DNA from: Sutterella faecalis
GTDB lineage: Bacteria > Pseudomonadota > Gammaproteobacteria > Burkholderiales > Burkholderiaceae_F
Direction of reading: 5' to 3'
Length of the DNA stretch: 64,000 bases
NCBI RefSeq assembly: GCF_006337085.1
Contig: NZ_CP040882.1
Coordinates: 2,418,001-2,482,000 of the forward strand
Shown: positions 32,747-40,434 of the stretch, piece after piece
Position numbering within the stretch: the first letter of the stretch is position 1
How the letters are laid out: every line of letters begins with the position of its first letter
Translations under genes and position numbers: made by a program
Notes under the pieces: generated by a model
Seen by the model: only the letters and a program-made list of their open reading frames with translations
What the model was told of the DNA's origin: nothing
The model's database searches: none

Positions 32747-33979
32747 TTATTTCAGAAGCGCCTCGGCGGCATCGGGCGAAAGCTTCCCGTTCATGAAGAG
32801 GCCTTCCTCTTCGAGCCGGGCGCTCACCTGGAAGATGTCCTTGTCGCCGCGTCCGGAGAGATTCACGATGAGCTTTTGCTCTTTATCGGGATTCTCGCGG
32901 GCGAGCTTCAATGCAAAGGCAAGCGCATGCGCACTCTCGAGCGCCGGGATGATGCCTTCGCGGCGCGAGAGTTCAATGAATGCGGAGAGCGCTTCGCGGT
33001 CGGTGGCGCTCACGTACTTCGCGCGCCCCGTTTCCATGAGGTAGGCGTGTTCCGGGCCCACCGAAGGGAAGTCGAGACCGGCGGAAATGGAGAAGGATTC
33101 TTCAATCTGACCTTCGGGCGTCTGCATGTTGTAGGAGCGGGCGCCGAAGAAGATGCCGGGGGTGCCCTTTTCGAGCGTCGCGCCGTGATAGGCCGTGTCG
33201 AGCCCGCGGCCCGCGGGTTCGACGCCGAAGAGCTTCACGTCCCTGAAGGGCACGAAGTCCGTGAAGATTCCGATCGCGTTCGATCCGCCTCCGACGCAGG
33301 CGATGACGGCGTCGGGAAGGCCGCCCTCAAATTCCGCAAACTGCCTGCGCGCTTCTTCGCCGATGACCTTCTGGAATTCGCGCACGATGGTGGGGAAGGG
33401 ATGCGGACCCGCAGCGGTGCCGAGCATGTAGTGCGTGTCGCGGAAGCTCCCGGCCCAGTCGCGAAGCGCCGCGTTGCAGGCTTCCTTGAGCGTTCCCCGG
33501 CCCGCCGTCACGGGGACGACCTCTGCGCCCATGAGTTCCATGCGAAAGACATTGGGCTTCTGCCGCTCGACGTCCTTGGCGCCCATGTAGACGCGGCACT
33601 GGAAGCCGAGGAGCGCGCAAGCGAGGGCCGTCGCCACGCCGTGCTGCCCCGCGCCCGTTTCAGCGATGATGCGGGCCTTTCCCATCCGTCGGGCGAGGAG
33701 CGCCTGGCCGAGCACCTGGTTGGTCTTGTGAGCGCCCCCGTGCATGAGATCCTCGCGCTTGAGGTAGATCGTCGTCTTTGTTCCCCGGGTGAGATTTCTG
33801 CAGCGCGTCAGGGGCGTCGGGCGTCCGCCGTAGTTGACAAGGAGATCAGCGAGCTCGCGCTGAAAGGCGGGATCCTTCTCAGCATCGATGAAGGCGTCTT
33901 CGAGCTGGTCAAGAGCCGGAATCAGGACTTCCGGGACGAACTGGCCGCCGAAACGGCCGAAATAGGGGTTGAGCTTCAT
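32747..33979 (-). CDS. trpB: Tryptophan synthase beta chain
   Basis: PLP enzyme that joins indole and serine, 410 aa. PLP lysine in GGAHKTNQVLGQALLA, catalytic Glu in AETGAGQHGVA, phosphate-binding VGGGSNAIG. N-terminus MKLNPYFGRFGGQFVPEVL is the TrpB1 type. GGA lies close to the ATG. Located 45 bp downstream of trpCF. Confidence 0.97.
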   Translation of the reverse strand: MKLNPYFGRFGGQFVPEVLIPALDQLEDAFIDAEKDPAFQRELADLLVNYGGRPTPLTRCRNLTRGTKTTIYLKREDLMHGGAHKTNQVLGQALLARRMGKARIIAETGAGQHGVATALACALLGFQCRVYMGAKDVERQKPNVFRMELMGAEVVPVTAGRGTLKEACNAALRDWAGSFRDTHYMLGTAAGPHPFPTIVREFQKVIGEEARRQFAEFEGGLPDAVIACVGGGSNAIGIFTDFVPFRDVKLFGVEPAGRGLDTAYHGATLEKGTPGIFFGARSYNMQTPEGQIEESFSISAGLDFPSVGPEHAYLMETGRAKYVSATDREALSAFIELSRREGIIPALESAHALAFALKLARENPDKEQKLIVNLSGRGDKDIFQVSARLEEEGLFMNGKLSPDAAEALLK

Positions 33980-34024
33980 GGCGAAATCCGTTTGAAAAGA
34001 GTTTTGTGGTGCGTTTGGCGTGCT

Positions 34025-35608
34025 TTACCTGCTGATGCCCCGGATGGCGCCGAAAGCCTCGCGAAGCTTCTCCGGGGACTTGATGCCGGGCGCGTCCTCA
34101 ACCCCGGAATTGAAGTCGAGGCCGAAGAAGTTCTCTCCGAAAGCGTGCGCGGCGGCCGCTGCGTTGGCCTGGGAGAGGCCGCCCGCAATCACGATTCGGG
34201 GAATCGTCCGGAAAAAACGGAGGAGCGAAAAATCAAAGGCCCTTCCGGTGCCGCCGGTCCGACCGAGCCGGGCGCTGTCGAGCACCGCCCGGTCGATGGT
34301 TTTGTCTTCAATCAGTTTCTGAATGCGTCGAGCGAGCTCCTCGAGCGCGTCGGCCGAGAGCCCCTCGGGAGTCACGGCAGGGGCAAGCCGAAGCGCCGGA
34401 AAATCCGCGTGAAGGCGCTTGAGCGTTTCGTCCGAGAGGTCGCCGTGAATCTGAAGGACATCGGGCTTCAGGGCCGATGCGATGGCGGGAACCTCGTCCA
34501 ACTGAGCGGCATCGATGACGGCCGCGATTTCAGCAGAAAGCCCGATCGCTCCCGCGCCCCGGCGGATCTCCTCGATAAGCCCGCGGGCGTCTTCAAGCGT
34601 CACCCTGCGCTTCGAGCGCGGGGCAAGAATGATGCCGATCGCTACGGCGCCTGCCTTGAGGGCATTCATGGCGTCGCCGGCACGGGTGATGCCGCAGCAC
34701 TTTGAGTGCCCGTAAAGGAGCTCGCGGACGCCGGTCGAGAGGTCGCGGGCGACTGAAAGCGCCGAACCGCAGAGGAAGGCCCTGATGGCAGGCGACTTCG
34801 CGCGCGCTTCGAGAATGTCGGCGGCATTCCGGTAGCCCGATTCCGCAACGATGACGGGATGGCCTGAAAGTTCATTCGCAATGGCCGGGGCCCTCGCGAG
34901 GTCGACCTCGAGCGTGCGGAGATTGCGGTTGTTGATGCCGATCACGCGGGCGCCGAGCTCGACGGCATGCCGGGCTTCTTCCGGGGTGGAGGCTTCGGTG
35001 AGGATTTCGAGACCGAGCGCACGGGCGTAGTCCGCGAGAAGCCGATAGCCCTCGTCCGAGAGGACGGAGAGCATAAGAAGAACGGCATCGGCGCCGGAGC
35101 GGAAGGCGGCGAGGATCTGCTCCCGGCTCACGATGAAGTCCTTCGCGAGAAGGGGCTTCTCCGTGAGGAGACGAAGCGCGGCGAGGCGCTCGAAGGAGCC
35201 TCCGAAGAACTGCGGCTCCGTCAGAACGGAAACGGCATCGGCATAGCGGCCGTAAACCCTCGCGTAGTCGGTGAGGTCCACCTCTTCCCGCATGAGGCCC
35301 TTCGAGGGAGAGGCGGCCTTCACTTCGAGAATCATGCGGCTTCCCCCGGAACGGAGCTGAGCTTCAAAGCACCCGGTGCGGGACTCTGCGAGGCCGGCCC
35401 TGAGGAAGAGCGCCGCGCGCTCCTCTCTTCCCTTTGCTTCTTCGAGAGCGCAGACGGCCGGGAGCTTCTGCGCGCGTTCAGAGGCCGCCGAGACGATCGG
35501 CGCGAGAACGGTGCCGTCGATTTTTTCGGGATCGATGAACGAGTTCATGCGGGCAGCCTCGGCGACGAGACCCGGGAGCGGACGGGAAAAGCGTGCCGGA
35601 TTCATCAT
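34025..35608 (-). CDS. trpC: Fused indole-3-glycerol phosphate synthase / phosphoribosylanthranilate isomerase
   Basis: Bifunctional enzyme of 527 aa, as in enterobacteria (E. coli TrpC 453). Residues about 1-300 are the synthase, with ILEVKAASPSKGLM, LLAKDFIVSREQIL, LEILTEASTP, IGINNRNLRTLEVDL and VIVAESGYR. Residues about 305-527 are the isomerase, with KCCGITRAGDAMNALKAG, DVLQIHGD and LDFNSGVEDAPGIKS. Most betaproteobacteria encode trpC and trpF as separate genes, so the fusion is notable. Its ATGATG start overlaps the trpD stop. Confidence 0.94.
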   Translation of the reverse strand: MMNPARFSRPLPGLVAEAARMNSFIDPEKIDGTVLAPIVSAASERAQKLPAVCALEEAKGREERAALFLRAGLAESRTGCFEAQLRSGGSRMILEVKAASPSKGLMREEVDLTDYARVYGRYADAVSVLTEPQFFGGSFERLAALRLLTEKPLLAKDFIVSREQILAAFRSGADAVLLMLSVLSDEGYRLLADYARALGLEILTEASTPEEARHAVELGARVIGINNRNLRTLEVDLARAPAIANELSGHPVIVAESGYRNAADILEARAKSPAIRAFLCGSALSVARDLSTGVRELLYGHSKCCGITRAGDAMNALKAGAVAIGIILAPRSKRRVTLEDARGLIEEIRRGAGAIGLSAEIAAVIDAAQLDEVPAIASALKPDVLQIHGDLSDETLKRLHADFPALRLAPAVTPEGLSADALEELARRIQKLIEDKTIDRAVLDSARLGRTGGTGRAFDFSLLRFFRTIPRIVIAGGLSQANAAAAAHAFGENFFGLDFNSGVEDAPGIKSPEKLREAFGAIRGISR

Positions 35609-36663
35609 GCGGCCTTTCGGGCGGCAGCTTCGCCCATCGCCTTGCGGTGGGCTTCGGCAAAAGCCTGGTGGGCTTCCAGGGTCTTCAGGCCGCAGCCGAG
35701 CGCAATCCCGTGGCGCGCCATGGCGAGCGCTTCGGGAAGCGTTTTCGCGCGGTGGCCGAGCAGAAGAAGAAGCGAAAGGTTGGCGGCAATGAAGTCCTTC
35801 TGCGCCCGGGTGCCGCGTCCCGACAGGAGCGCGAGCGTGATTTCGGCGTTGTCGGCAGGGTCTCCGCCCTGAAGGTCCTCGAGCGCGTGGGGCTCCACAA
35901 TGCCGAAATCCTGCGGAGTGAAGCGGCGGCGGATGAGTTCGCCCGATTCGGTGAGTTCAACCGCATCCGTATCGGCGTGGACGGCGACTTCATCGAGGCC
36001 GCCTCCGTGAACCACGAAGGCTCGCTTTATGCCGAGCTCGCGAAGCGTCGCGGCAACCGTTTCAAGGAGCGCCGGATCGTAGACGCCGATCAGGGCGTAG
36101 TCCGGACGCGCCGGGTTCGTGAGGGGCCCGAGAATATTGAAGATCGTGCGGGTGCGAAGGCTCGCGCGCACGGGACCCGCGAAGCGCATCGCCGGATGGT
36201 AGAGCTGAGCGAAGCAGAAGCAGAAGCCCGTGCGGGTGAGAAGTTCGCTGCTTTCCTCCGGTGTCGGGCGGATATCGACGCCGAGCGCATTCAGAAGGTC
36301 GGAAGCGCCGCTTTTTGAAGAGACGCCGCGGTTGCCGTGCTTGGCAATGTGAAGACCCATGCCGGCCGCAATGAGGGCCGTCGTTGTGGAAACATTGATG
36401 GTCTGCGCGCCGTCGCCGCCGGTGCCGACAATCTCGCCGATCTCAAAGCCGCGGGGCCGAGGGAATCGCGTGGCGGCATTCACCATGGCGTTGGCGGCGC
36501 CCTCGATTTCCTCGGGCGTTTCGCCCTTCATCTTGAGGGCGGTAAGACAGGCGGCAAGCTGCGCGGCATCGAGCTTGCCTTCAAAAATCTGGGCGAAGAG
36601 CCTGCGGGCATCATCGCGGGAAAGATTGCGGCGGGCGGCAAGGGTTTCAAAATAGGACTGCAT
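35605..36663 (-). CDS. trpD: Anthranilate phosphoribosyltransferase
   Basis: Transfers phosphoribosyl from PRPP to anthranilate, 352 aa. The start MQSYFETLAARRNLSRDDA at 36663 has GGAG 8 nt upstream; a longer frame lacks support. Motifs: GTGGDGAQTINVST (PRPP/Mg site), KHGNRGVSSKSGASDLLNALG, FNILGPLTNPARPD and VVHGGGLDEV. First structural gene of this operon. No glutamine amidotransferase domain (TrpG) is fused, and trpE/trpG are not in the window. Confidence 0.96.
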   Translation of the reverse strand: MQSYFETLAARRNLSRDDARRLFAQIFEGKLDAAQLAACLTALKMKGETPEEIEGAANAMVNAATRFPRPRGFEIGEIVGTGGDGAQTINVSTTTALIAAGMGLHIAKHGNRGVSSKSGASDLLNALGVDIRPTPEESSELLTRTGFCFCFAQLYHPAMRFAGPVRASLRTRTIFNILGPLTNPARPDYALIGVYDPALLETVAATLRELGIKRAFVVHGGGLDEVAVHADTDAVELTESGELIRRRFTPQDFGIVEPHALEDLQGGDPADNAEITLALLSGRGTRAQKDFIAANLSLLLLLGHRAKTLPEALAMARHGIALGCGLKTLEAHQAFAEAHRKAMGEAAARKAA

Positions 36664-36847
36664 GACGGACTCCGAAAGAGGTGAAAAAGCAGAAAAAATG
36701 AAAATCGGGGATGAAGACGAAGGCGGGGCTATTTGCCCATCGGCCATCGGAAACCGGTTTTCGATTGATGCTTTTGCATGGAGATTCCTTCGGAAGGGAT
36801 TGGATTTCGGTTTGCCGCGGAATCTCGCTTCGAGGAGCCCAGGTATG

Positions 36848-36883
36848 AAAAAAGCCCGCCGGATGAAGTTCCGCGGGCTTTTT
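36848..36883 (-). terminator. trp operon attenuator (terminator of the leader)
   Basis: On the minus strand GCCCGC (36878-36873) pairs with GCGGGC (36859-36854), then six T. It lies after the Trp-codon leader ORF and 184 bp before trpD. GAACTT in the terminator loop (plus-strand AAGTTC 36866-36871) is complementary to leader sequence around 36901-36906, which also pairs with 36916-36921, giving mutually exclusive structures as in classical attenuation. Confidence 0.8.
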
Positions 36884-36913
36884 CTCAGAAATGCGACTCT
36901 GAACTTTAATGAA

Positions 36914-37015
36914 TCAGTTCACGCGCGCACGTGGGGAGAGCACCCGCTCTTTCGAGAGGCGCCACCACCAGTAGCCCGTGAAGACGGGAAGCGTGTGCGT
37001 GAAGGTGTTCTGCAT
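36914..37015 (-). CDS. trpL: trp operon leader peptide with WWW
   Basis: Small frame of 33 codons starting MQNTFTHTLPVFTGY, then three consecutive Trp codons (TGG x3 at 36970-36962), then RLSKERVLSPRARVN and a stop at 36914. An in-frame ATG further upstream (37078) would add 21 residues. Ribosome binding sites are weak for both. Tandem Trp codons followed within 60 bp by an intrinsic terminator and by trpD are the defining arrangement of TrpL: stalling at WWW when charged tRNA-Trp is low should favour the antiterminator. A -35-like TTGACG lies at 37106-37101. Confidence 0.82.
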   Translation of the reverse strand: MQNTFTHTLPVFTGYWWWRLSKERVLSPRARVN

Positions 37016-37119
37016 TTCCAGTGCCAAGGTGAGGATGTTTCTCTGCGCGCAAAGAATCTTTGAAGCGCGCGGAAACATGATTGCTGAAGAATGGCGGCTT
37101 CGTCAATAGGGAAAATAGT

Positions 37120-37408
37120 TTAGACGGGCACGATCGGCTCGAAGTCTTCCTTTTCGGCATTCCAGATGTTCATGGTCTTCGCCTTCATGTCGTAGTAGAG
37201 CGCATGGAGCGAAAGCGTTCCCGATTCCACCTTTTCGCGAAGCCACGCGTAGGAAAGGAGATTTTCAAGCGAGAGGAGCACAGCGCCCTCTTCCGTTCGG
37301 CGTGCGAGAAGTTCCGTTTCGGCGAGCGGCTCCTCGCGGCGGATTTCTTCGGCTACCGGGACGGCGAGCGATACCCAGCGGGAGATCCATTTTTCATCGG
37401 CAATTTTT
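37120..37408 (-). pseudogene. Beta-carbonic anhydrase, C-terminal fragment
   Basis: About 96 codons matching the end of a beta-carbonic anhydrase: IADEKWISRWVSLAV, SLENLLSYAWLREKVESGTL, LSLHALYYDMKAKTMNIW. It has no start of its own; the frame runs upstream to 37476 into the inserted element. The N-terminal part is found at 39165-39524, with an IS110-family insertion between them. The joined fragments would give about 215 aa, a normal length for this enzyme. Confidence 0.88.
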
Positions 37409-39170
37409 CCACGAAAGATAGGAAGCCCTCGGCGCGCGACCTTCCCTGCGGGCGTTCTCACAAGAACGTCCAGCATGGTATCTGCTGCTTCTCAGGCTGC
37501 TGAAGCTACGCTAACTGCTGACGACTGCGCCTAGGATCGCACCCGTTTTCGTCTCCACAACCAGGCCGTCAGCGATCACGTATTTCGTTCCTTTGAGTTT
37601 CAGCAACTGCTTTACGCCGTTCTTTGCTCGTTCCATCAAGGTGTCCCGAAACGCCGTTGACTGGTAAGGCTCAAAGCCTTTCTGATGAGTGAGAACGGAA
37701 TAAATGATGCGTGCGAGCAGGTGTGCGAAGGCGACCATGGCACGCCTGTAGCCGCGCCGCATCTTGAGCACCTGGAATTTTTCCTTCAGCGCAGCGGTAC
37801 CGCCGACCACAAGTCCTCTGGCGGCTTCAATCAGCGTGCGCCTCAGGTGTTTGTTCCCTTTCGGGCATTTTCCACTTTTCTGTTTGCCGGCAGATGTGTT
37901 GTCCCCCGGGCAAATGCCGAGCCAGGAAGTAAACTGCTCTGACGTGGGGAAGTGGTCCTTCAAATCCGCACAGAGTTCGGCGTAAATCATGCGGGCCGAG
38001 CGTTCCTGAATCCCCGTTATGGTAATGAGCAGCTGGATGTCCTTCTCGTAGGGAGCCTGCAGCTGGCGGAGCCTTTCGAAAGTGCTTCGGTCGTACTCCT
38101 CGAGCTGATCGATCTTTTTCCGGAGCGCCAGAATCTGCTCCTTCATCATCGGCTCGATTTCGAAGTTGAGCGCCTGCATGATCTGCTCAGGGCTTGCCCG
38201 CAGCCGGCGGCTGTTTTGCTTGATGACATCAAACAAGTGCGGATCATCTCTGAGCTTGGCCATCAGGATGAGGCTGGCAGCTTTGCCTCCGCGGATGTCG
38301 CTGAATACCGTTGTAGGCCGGCATCCGGTGAGATTCAGAGACTTGCCGAAACGATTGGAAGTTCGGGAAATGTCATTCCTGTTCTTCTGCAGATCACGTG
38401 AAATGACGCGCTGCAGACGAAAGGCCTTCTCCGGCACGAAGGATTTTTTGAAGTTTCCCGTTCGGGCAAGAGACGCCAGACGTGATGCGTCCTTGCGGTC
38501 CGTTTTGCGGCCGGCTGCCGCTTTGGCGTCGCGGGCATTGATCAGAGCCAGCTGCTCAGAAGTGAAGCCGGCTCTCTCGAGGGCTTCGTACGGGCTCTGC
38601 CACAATGACCCGGTTGATTCCATAAGGATGATGTCGGGATTGCATTCACGGCACCAGGCGGCGAAAGCATCGATGCTTGCGCGGTCGGTATTGAAATCCC
38701 GGCTCTCAGATTGTTCACGATGACCTGCAACCTGCTTCTGATGGCAGCAGACGAGTAGGTTGAGATGAACGTCAATGCCTATTGCCGAGCGGTACATCGC
38801 GTGAACAGTAATTTCGGGATTACTGATCTGCGCACGGGCAGCTCGCAATGGCGTATCGGTACGGTTAGACTTACTCATAGCCCCTCCATTAAGAAATGAT
38901 TGGGGTTCGAGGAAGCCCTGGCAACCACGAAGATGTTGGAGAAACAGGTAGACGCAGCAACCACCCGGAAGCTACGCTCATTTTTCCACACGCCTAGTCA
39001 CCAGCGTTCAAGCCAGCGAACAGAGCAATATAGGGTGCGAAAGTTCCGCTGCAATTTTTTGACGGCAAGCGTCAGAAACGTTACCAAAAAAACGTACGCA
39101 GACAGGTCGCGCGCCGAGGGCTTCCTCATCTTTCATGATAGAGGGTGAGGAAGCCCTTTACTCATCACGA
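37409..39170. mobile_element. IS110-family insertion with 22-bp inverted repeats, interrupting carbonic anhydrase
   Basis: Sequence between the two halves of the carbonic anhydrase gene. The 22 bp at 37421-37442 recur inverted and exact at 39104-39125. The right end also has a 12-bp inverted repeat at 39117-39128/39146-39157. An 11-bp direct repeat GAAGCTACGCT occurs at 37502-37512 and 38968-38978, closely bracketing the transposase. IS110 elements usually lack long terminal repeats, so this may be an IS110 inside a roughly 260-bp repeat-bounded miniature element. Outer boundaries are accurate to about 10 bp. The region 38879-39104, upstream of the transposase, is non-coding and may hold a bridge-type RNA. 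Confidence 0.8.
37511..38878 (-). CDS. IS110-family transposase (DEDD recombinase)
   Basis: Recombinase of 455 aa. N-terminal RuvC-like DEDD domain: AIGIDVHLNLLVC (first Asp), IILMESTGSLWQSPYEAL (Glu), AGRKTDRKDASRLASLA (two Asp). C-terminal Transposase_20 domain: ITITGIQERSARMIYAEL, FTSWLGICPGDNTSAGK and KGNKHLRRTLIEAARG, with the conserved Ser. GGAGGGG lies 3 nt before the ATG at 38878. Length is intact, so the element may be active. Experimental work on the relative IS621 shows such recombinases use a bridge RNA; that is inference here. Confidence 0.93.
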   Translation of the reverse strand: MSKSNRTDTPLRAARAQISNPEITVHAMYRSAIGIDVHLNLLVCCHQKQVAGHREQSESRDFNTDRASIDAFAAWCRECNPDIILMESTGSLWQSPYEALERAGFTSEQLALINARDAKAAAGRKTDRKDASRLASLARTGNFKKSFVPEKAFRLQRVISRDLQKNRNDISRTSNRFGKSLNLTGCRPTTVFSDIRGGKAASLILMAKLRDDPHLFDVIKQNSRRLRASPEQIMQALNFEIEPMMKEQILALRKKIDQLEEYDRSTFERLRQLQAPYEKDIQLLITITGIQERSARMIYAELCADLKDHFPTSEQFTSWLGICPGDNTSAGKQKSGKCPKGNKHLRRTLIEAARGLVVGGTAALKEKFQVLKMRRGYRRAMVAFAHLLARIIYSVLTHQKGFEPYQSTAFRDTLMERAKNGVKQLLKLKGTKYVIADGLVVETKTGAILGAVVSS

Positions 39171-39524
39171 TTTTTTCGGAAAAAGCGCGCCGTGAATGCC
39201 GCCGCAGTTGGAGTGCCCCATGACGATGATGTGGTCGACGTCGAGGTGCTTCACGCCGTATTCCACCGCGGCGAGGACGGCGTCCGGATCTCCGGCATGG
39301 TCTGCTCCGGGCACAAGCGCCGCAATGCTTCTCACCACAAAAAGGTCGCCCGGGCGACAGCCCATCAGAATCGCCGGGTCCGCTCTCGAGTCGCAGCAGG
39401 CGATGACGAGGGTTTTAGGGCTCTGGCCGTGCGCAAGACGGTCGAAGAACTCGTGTTCCTTGAGCAGATAGGATTCCTTGAAGTTGTGAAAGCCTTCGAT
39501 TAATTCGTGAAAGTTGACGGACAT
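39165..39524 (-). pseudogene. Beta-carbonic anhydrase, N-terminal fragment
   Basis: First 119 codons of a zinc beta-carbonic anhydrase: VIACCDSRADPAILMG with zinc Cys and the catalytic Asp-Arg pair, LFVVRSIAALVPG, and the second zinc site GHSNCGGIHGALF. The frame then ends at a stop in inserted DNA. AAAGGA stands 9 nt before the ATG. All zinc ligands are in this piece but the C-terminal third needed for the fold and dimer is on the other side of the IS110 insertion, so the enzyme is probably lost. Confidence 0.9.
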
Positions 39525-39603
39525 GACGGCGTTCCTTTGTCCTCTCGGGCTTTTGCTGCGCCCGGAATGCTGGGAGAGGAATTATGGCGCCGCCGGGAGC
39601 GCT

Positions 39604-40029
39604 TCAGGGCGTCTCTGGAAGCACGATGTCCGGAAGATGAAAGAGACCGTCCTTTTTCTCCTCCTCTTCCCGTTCGAGTCCTTCAAAGAGATTCGGATTA
39701 TTCGACTGGGGGTGGAATTTACCTTCACGGTAGAGCCGCGCCCAGTCGCGCACCGTGTAGGCCGGGAGGCCGAGGAGGCTCGCGGTGCGCTTGTAGCCGC
39801 AGCCCTCGCGAAAAAGTTCGAGCGCCTGCTGCTTCACGTTGGGAAGGTATGAGGTCCGCTCATGCTGAGGCTCTGCCGGAACATAGTCGGGCCACGCCTC
39901 GTATTTGGGCTTCTCGGGTTCTGCGGGTTCCGGGGCGATTTCCGGGAAAAGGCCGGCCTCAAACTCATCCTGCGGCGCCTGAGGACGATCGTCAGGGGAG
40001 GTCGGGCGATGAAGCTTGACTCTGGGCAT
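39604..40029 (-). CDS. Helix-turn-helix protein of unknown function
   Basis: Protein of 141 aa. GGAGG stands about 9 nt before the ATG. Residues about 1-60 are acidic and Pro-rich. Residues about 61-105 form a transposase-type helix-turn-helix: LPNVKQQALELFREGCGYKR, LLGLPAYTVRDWARLYREGK. The C-terminus is acidic (LEREEEEKKDG). The domain resembles the N-terminal HTH of IS3-type OrfA proteins, but there is no partner OrfB or element end, so it is more likely a small regulator. Function unknown. Confidence 0.7.
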   Translation of the reverse strand: MPRVKLHRPTSPDDRPQAPQDEFEAGLFPEIAPEPAEPEKPKYEAWPDYVPAEPQHERTSYLPNVKQQALELFREGCGYKRTASLLGLPAYTVRDWARLYREGKFHPQSNNPNLFEGLEREEEEKKDGLFHLPDIVLPETP

Positions 40030-40080
40030 GGGAAAGACCTCCAGAGGAGAGGAGCTGTGGTTAAAGAGGCATTTCTGAAG

Positions 40081-40317
40081 TCACCGCTCAAGGATCTTCA
40101 CGTCTGAGATCTGACTGAAGCGCCAGACGACGAAAGTCTTGGTTCTCAGGTCATAACCAGCAATGGTCTCTTCATCGGGTGAAATCTCTGCAACCTTGAG
40201 TGCGCAGGGGCCGCTTGCCGTCGTCATGCTGACGATGGTCCCGGGTTCGTCCCAGGCTTCTACGGAGGGGTGAAAGCGCATGGCTTCAAGGATATCTTCA
40301 ACGAGATCCGGGGTCAT
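40081..40317 (-). CDS. Hypothetical protein, 78 aa
   Basis: Small protein with an N-terminal helix (DLVEDILEAMRFHPSVEAWD) and beta-rich remainder (IAGYDLRTKTFVVWRFSQIS). AAAAGGAA lies about 9 nt before the ATG. The WRFSQISDVKIL ending is reminiscent of WYL-like or SH3-like small folds, but I do not recognise a family. It lies on the same strand as the HTH gene downstream (52 bp) and the ADP-ribosylglycohydrolase gene upstream, perhaps as one transcript. Confidence 0.6.
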   Translation of the reverse strand: MTPDLVEDILEAMRFHPSVEAWDEPGTIVSMTTASGPCALKVAEISPDEETIAGYDLRTKTFVVWRFSQISDVKILER

Positions 40318-40434
40318 GTGTTTTTTTCCTTTTGGGGGTGGTATTTTTTCGCCGCGTTCTGCCGGAGCTTCTCTGGGTCGGAGGCTTCCGGCAGGTGAGA
40401 GTATGGCGGGAAAATCGCAAGTTTGCGAATGTCG

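Noticed and set aside
36748..36846. Possible second leader ORF between the trp attenuator and trpD
   Set aside because: No frame with a start, ribosome binding site and Trp or other codon bias; treated as untranslated leader.
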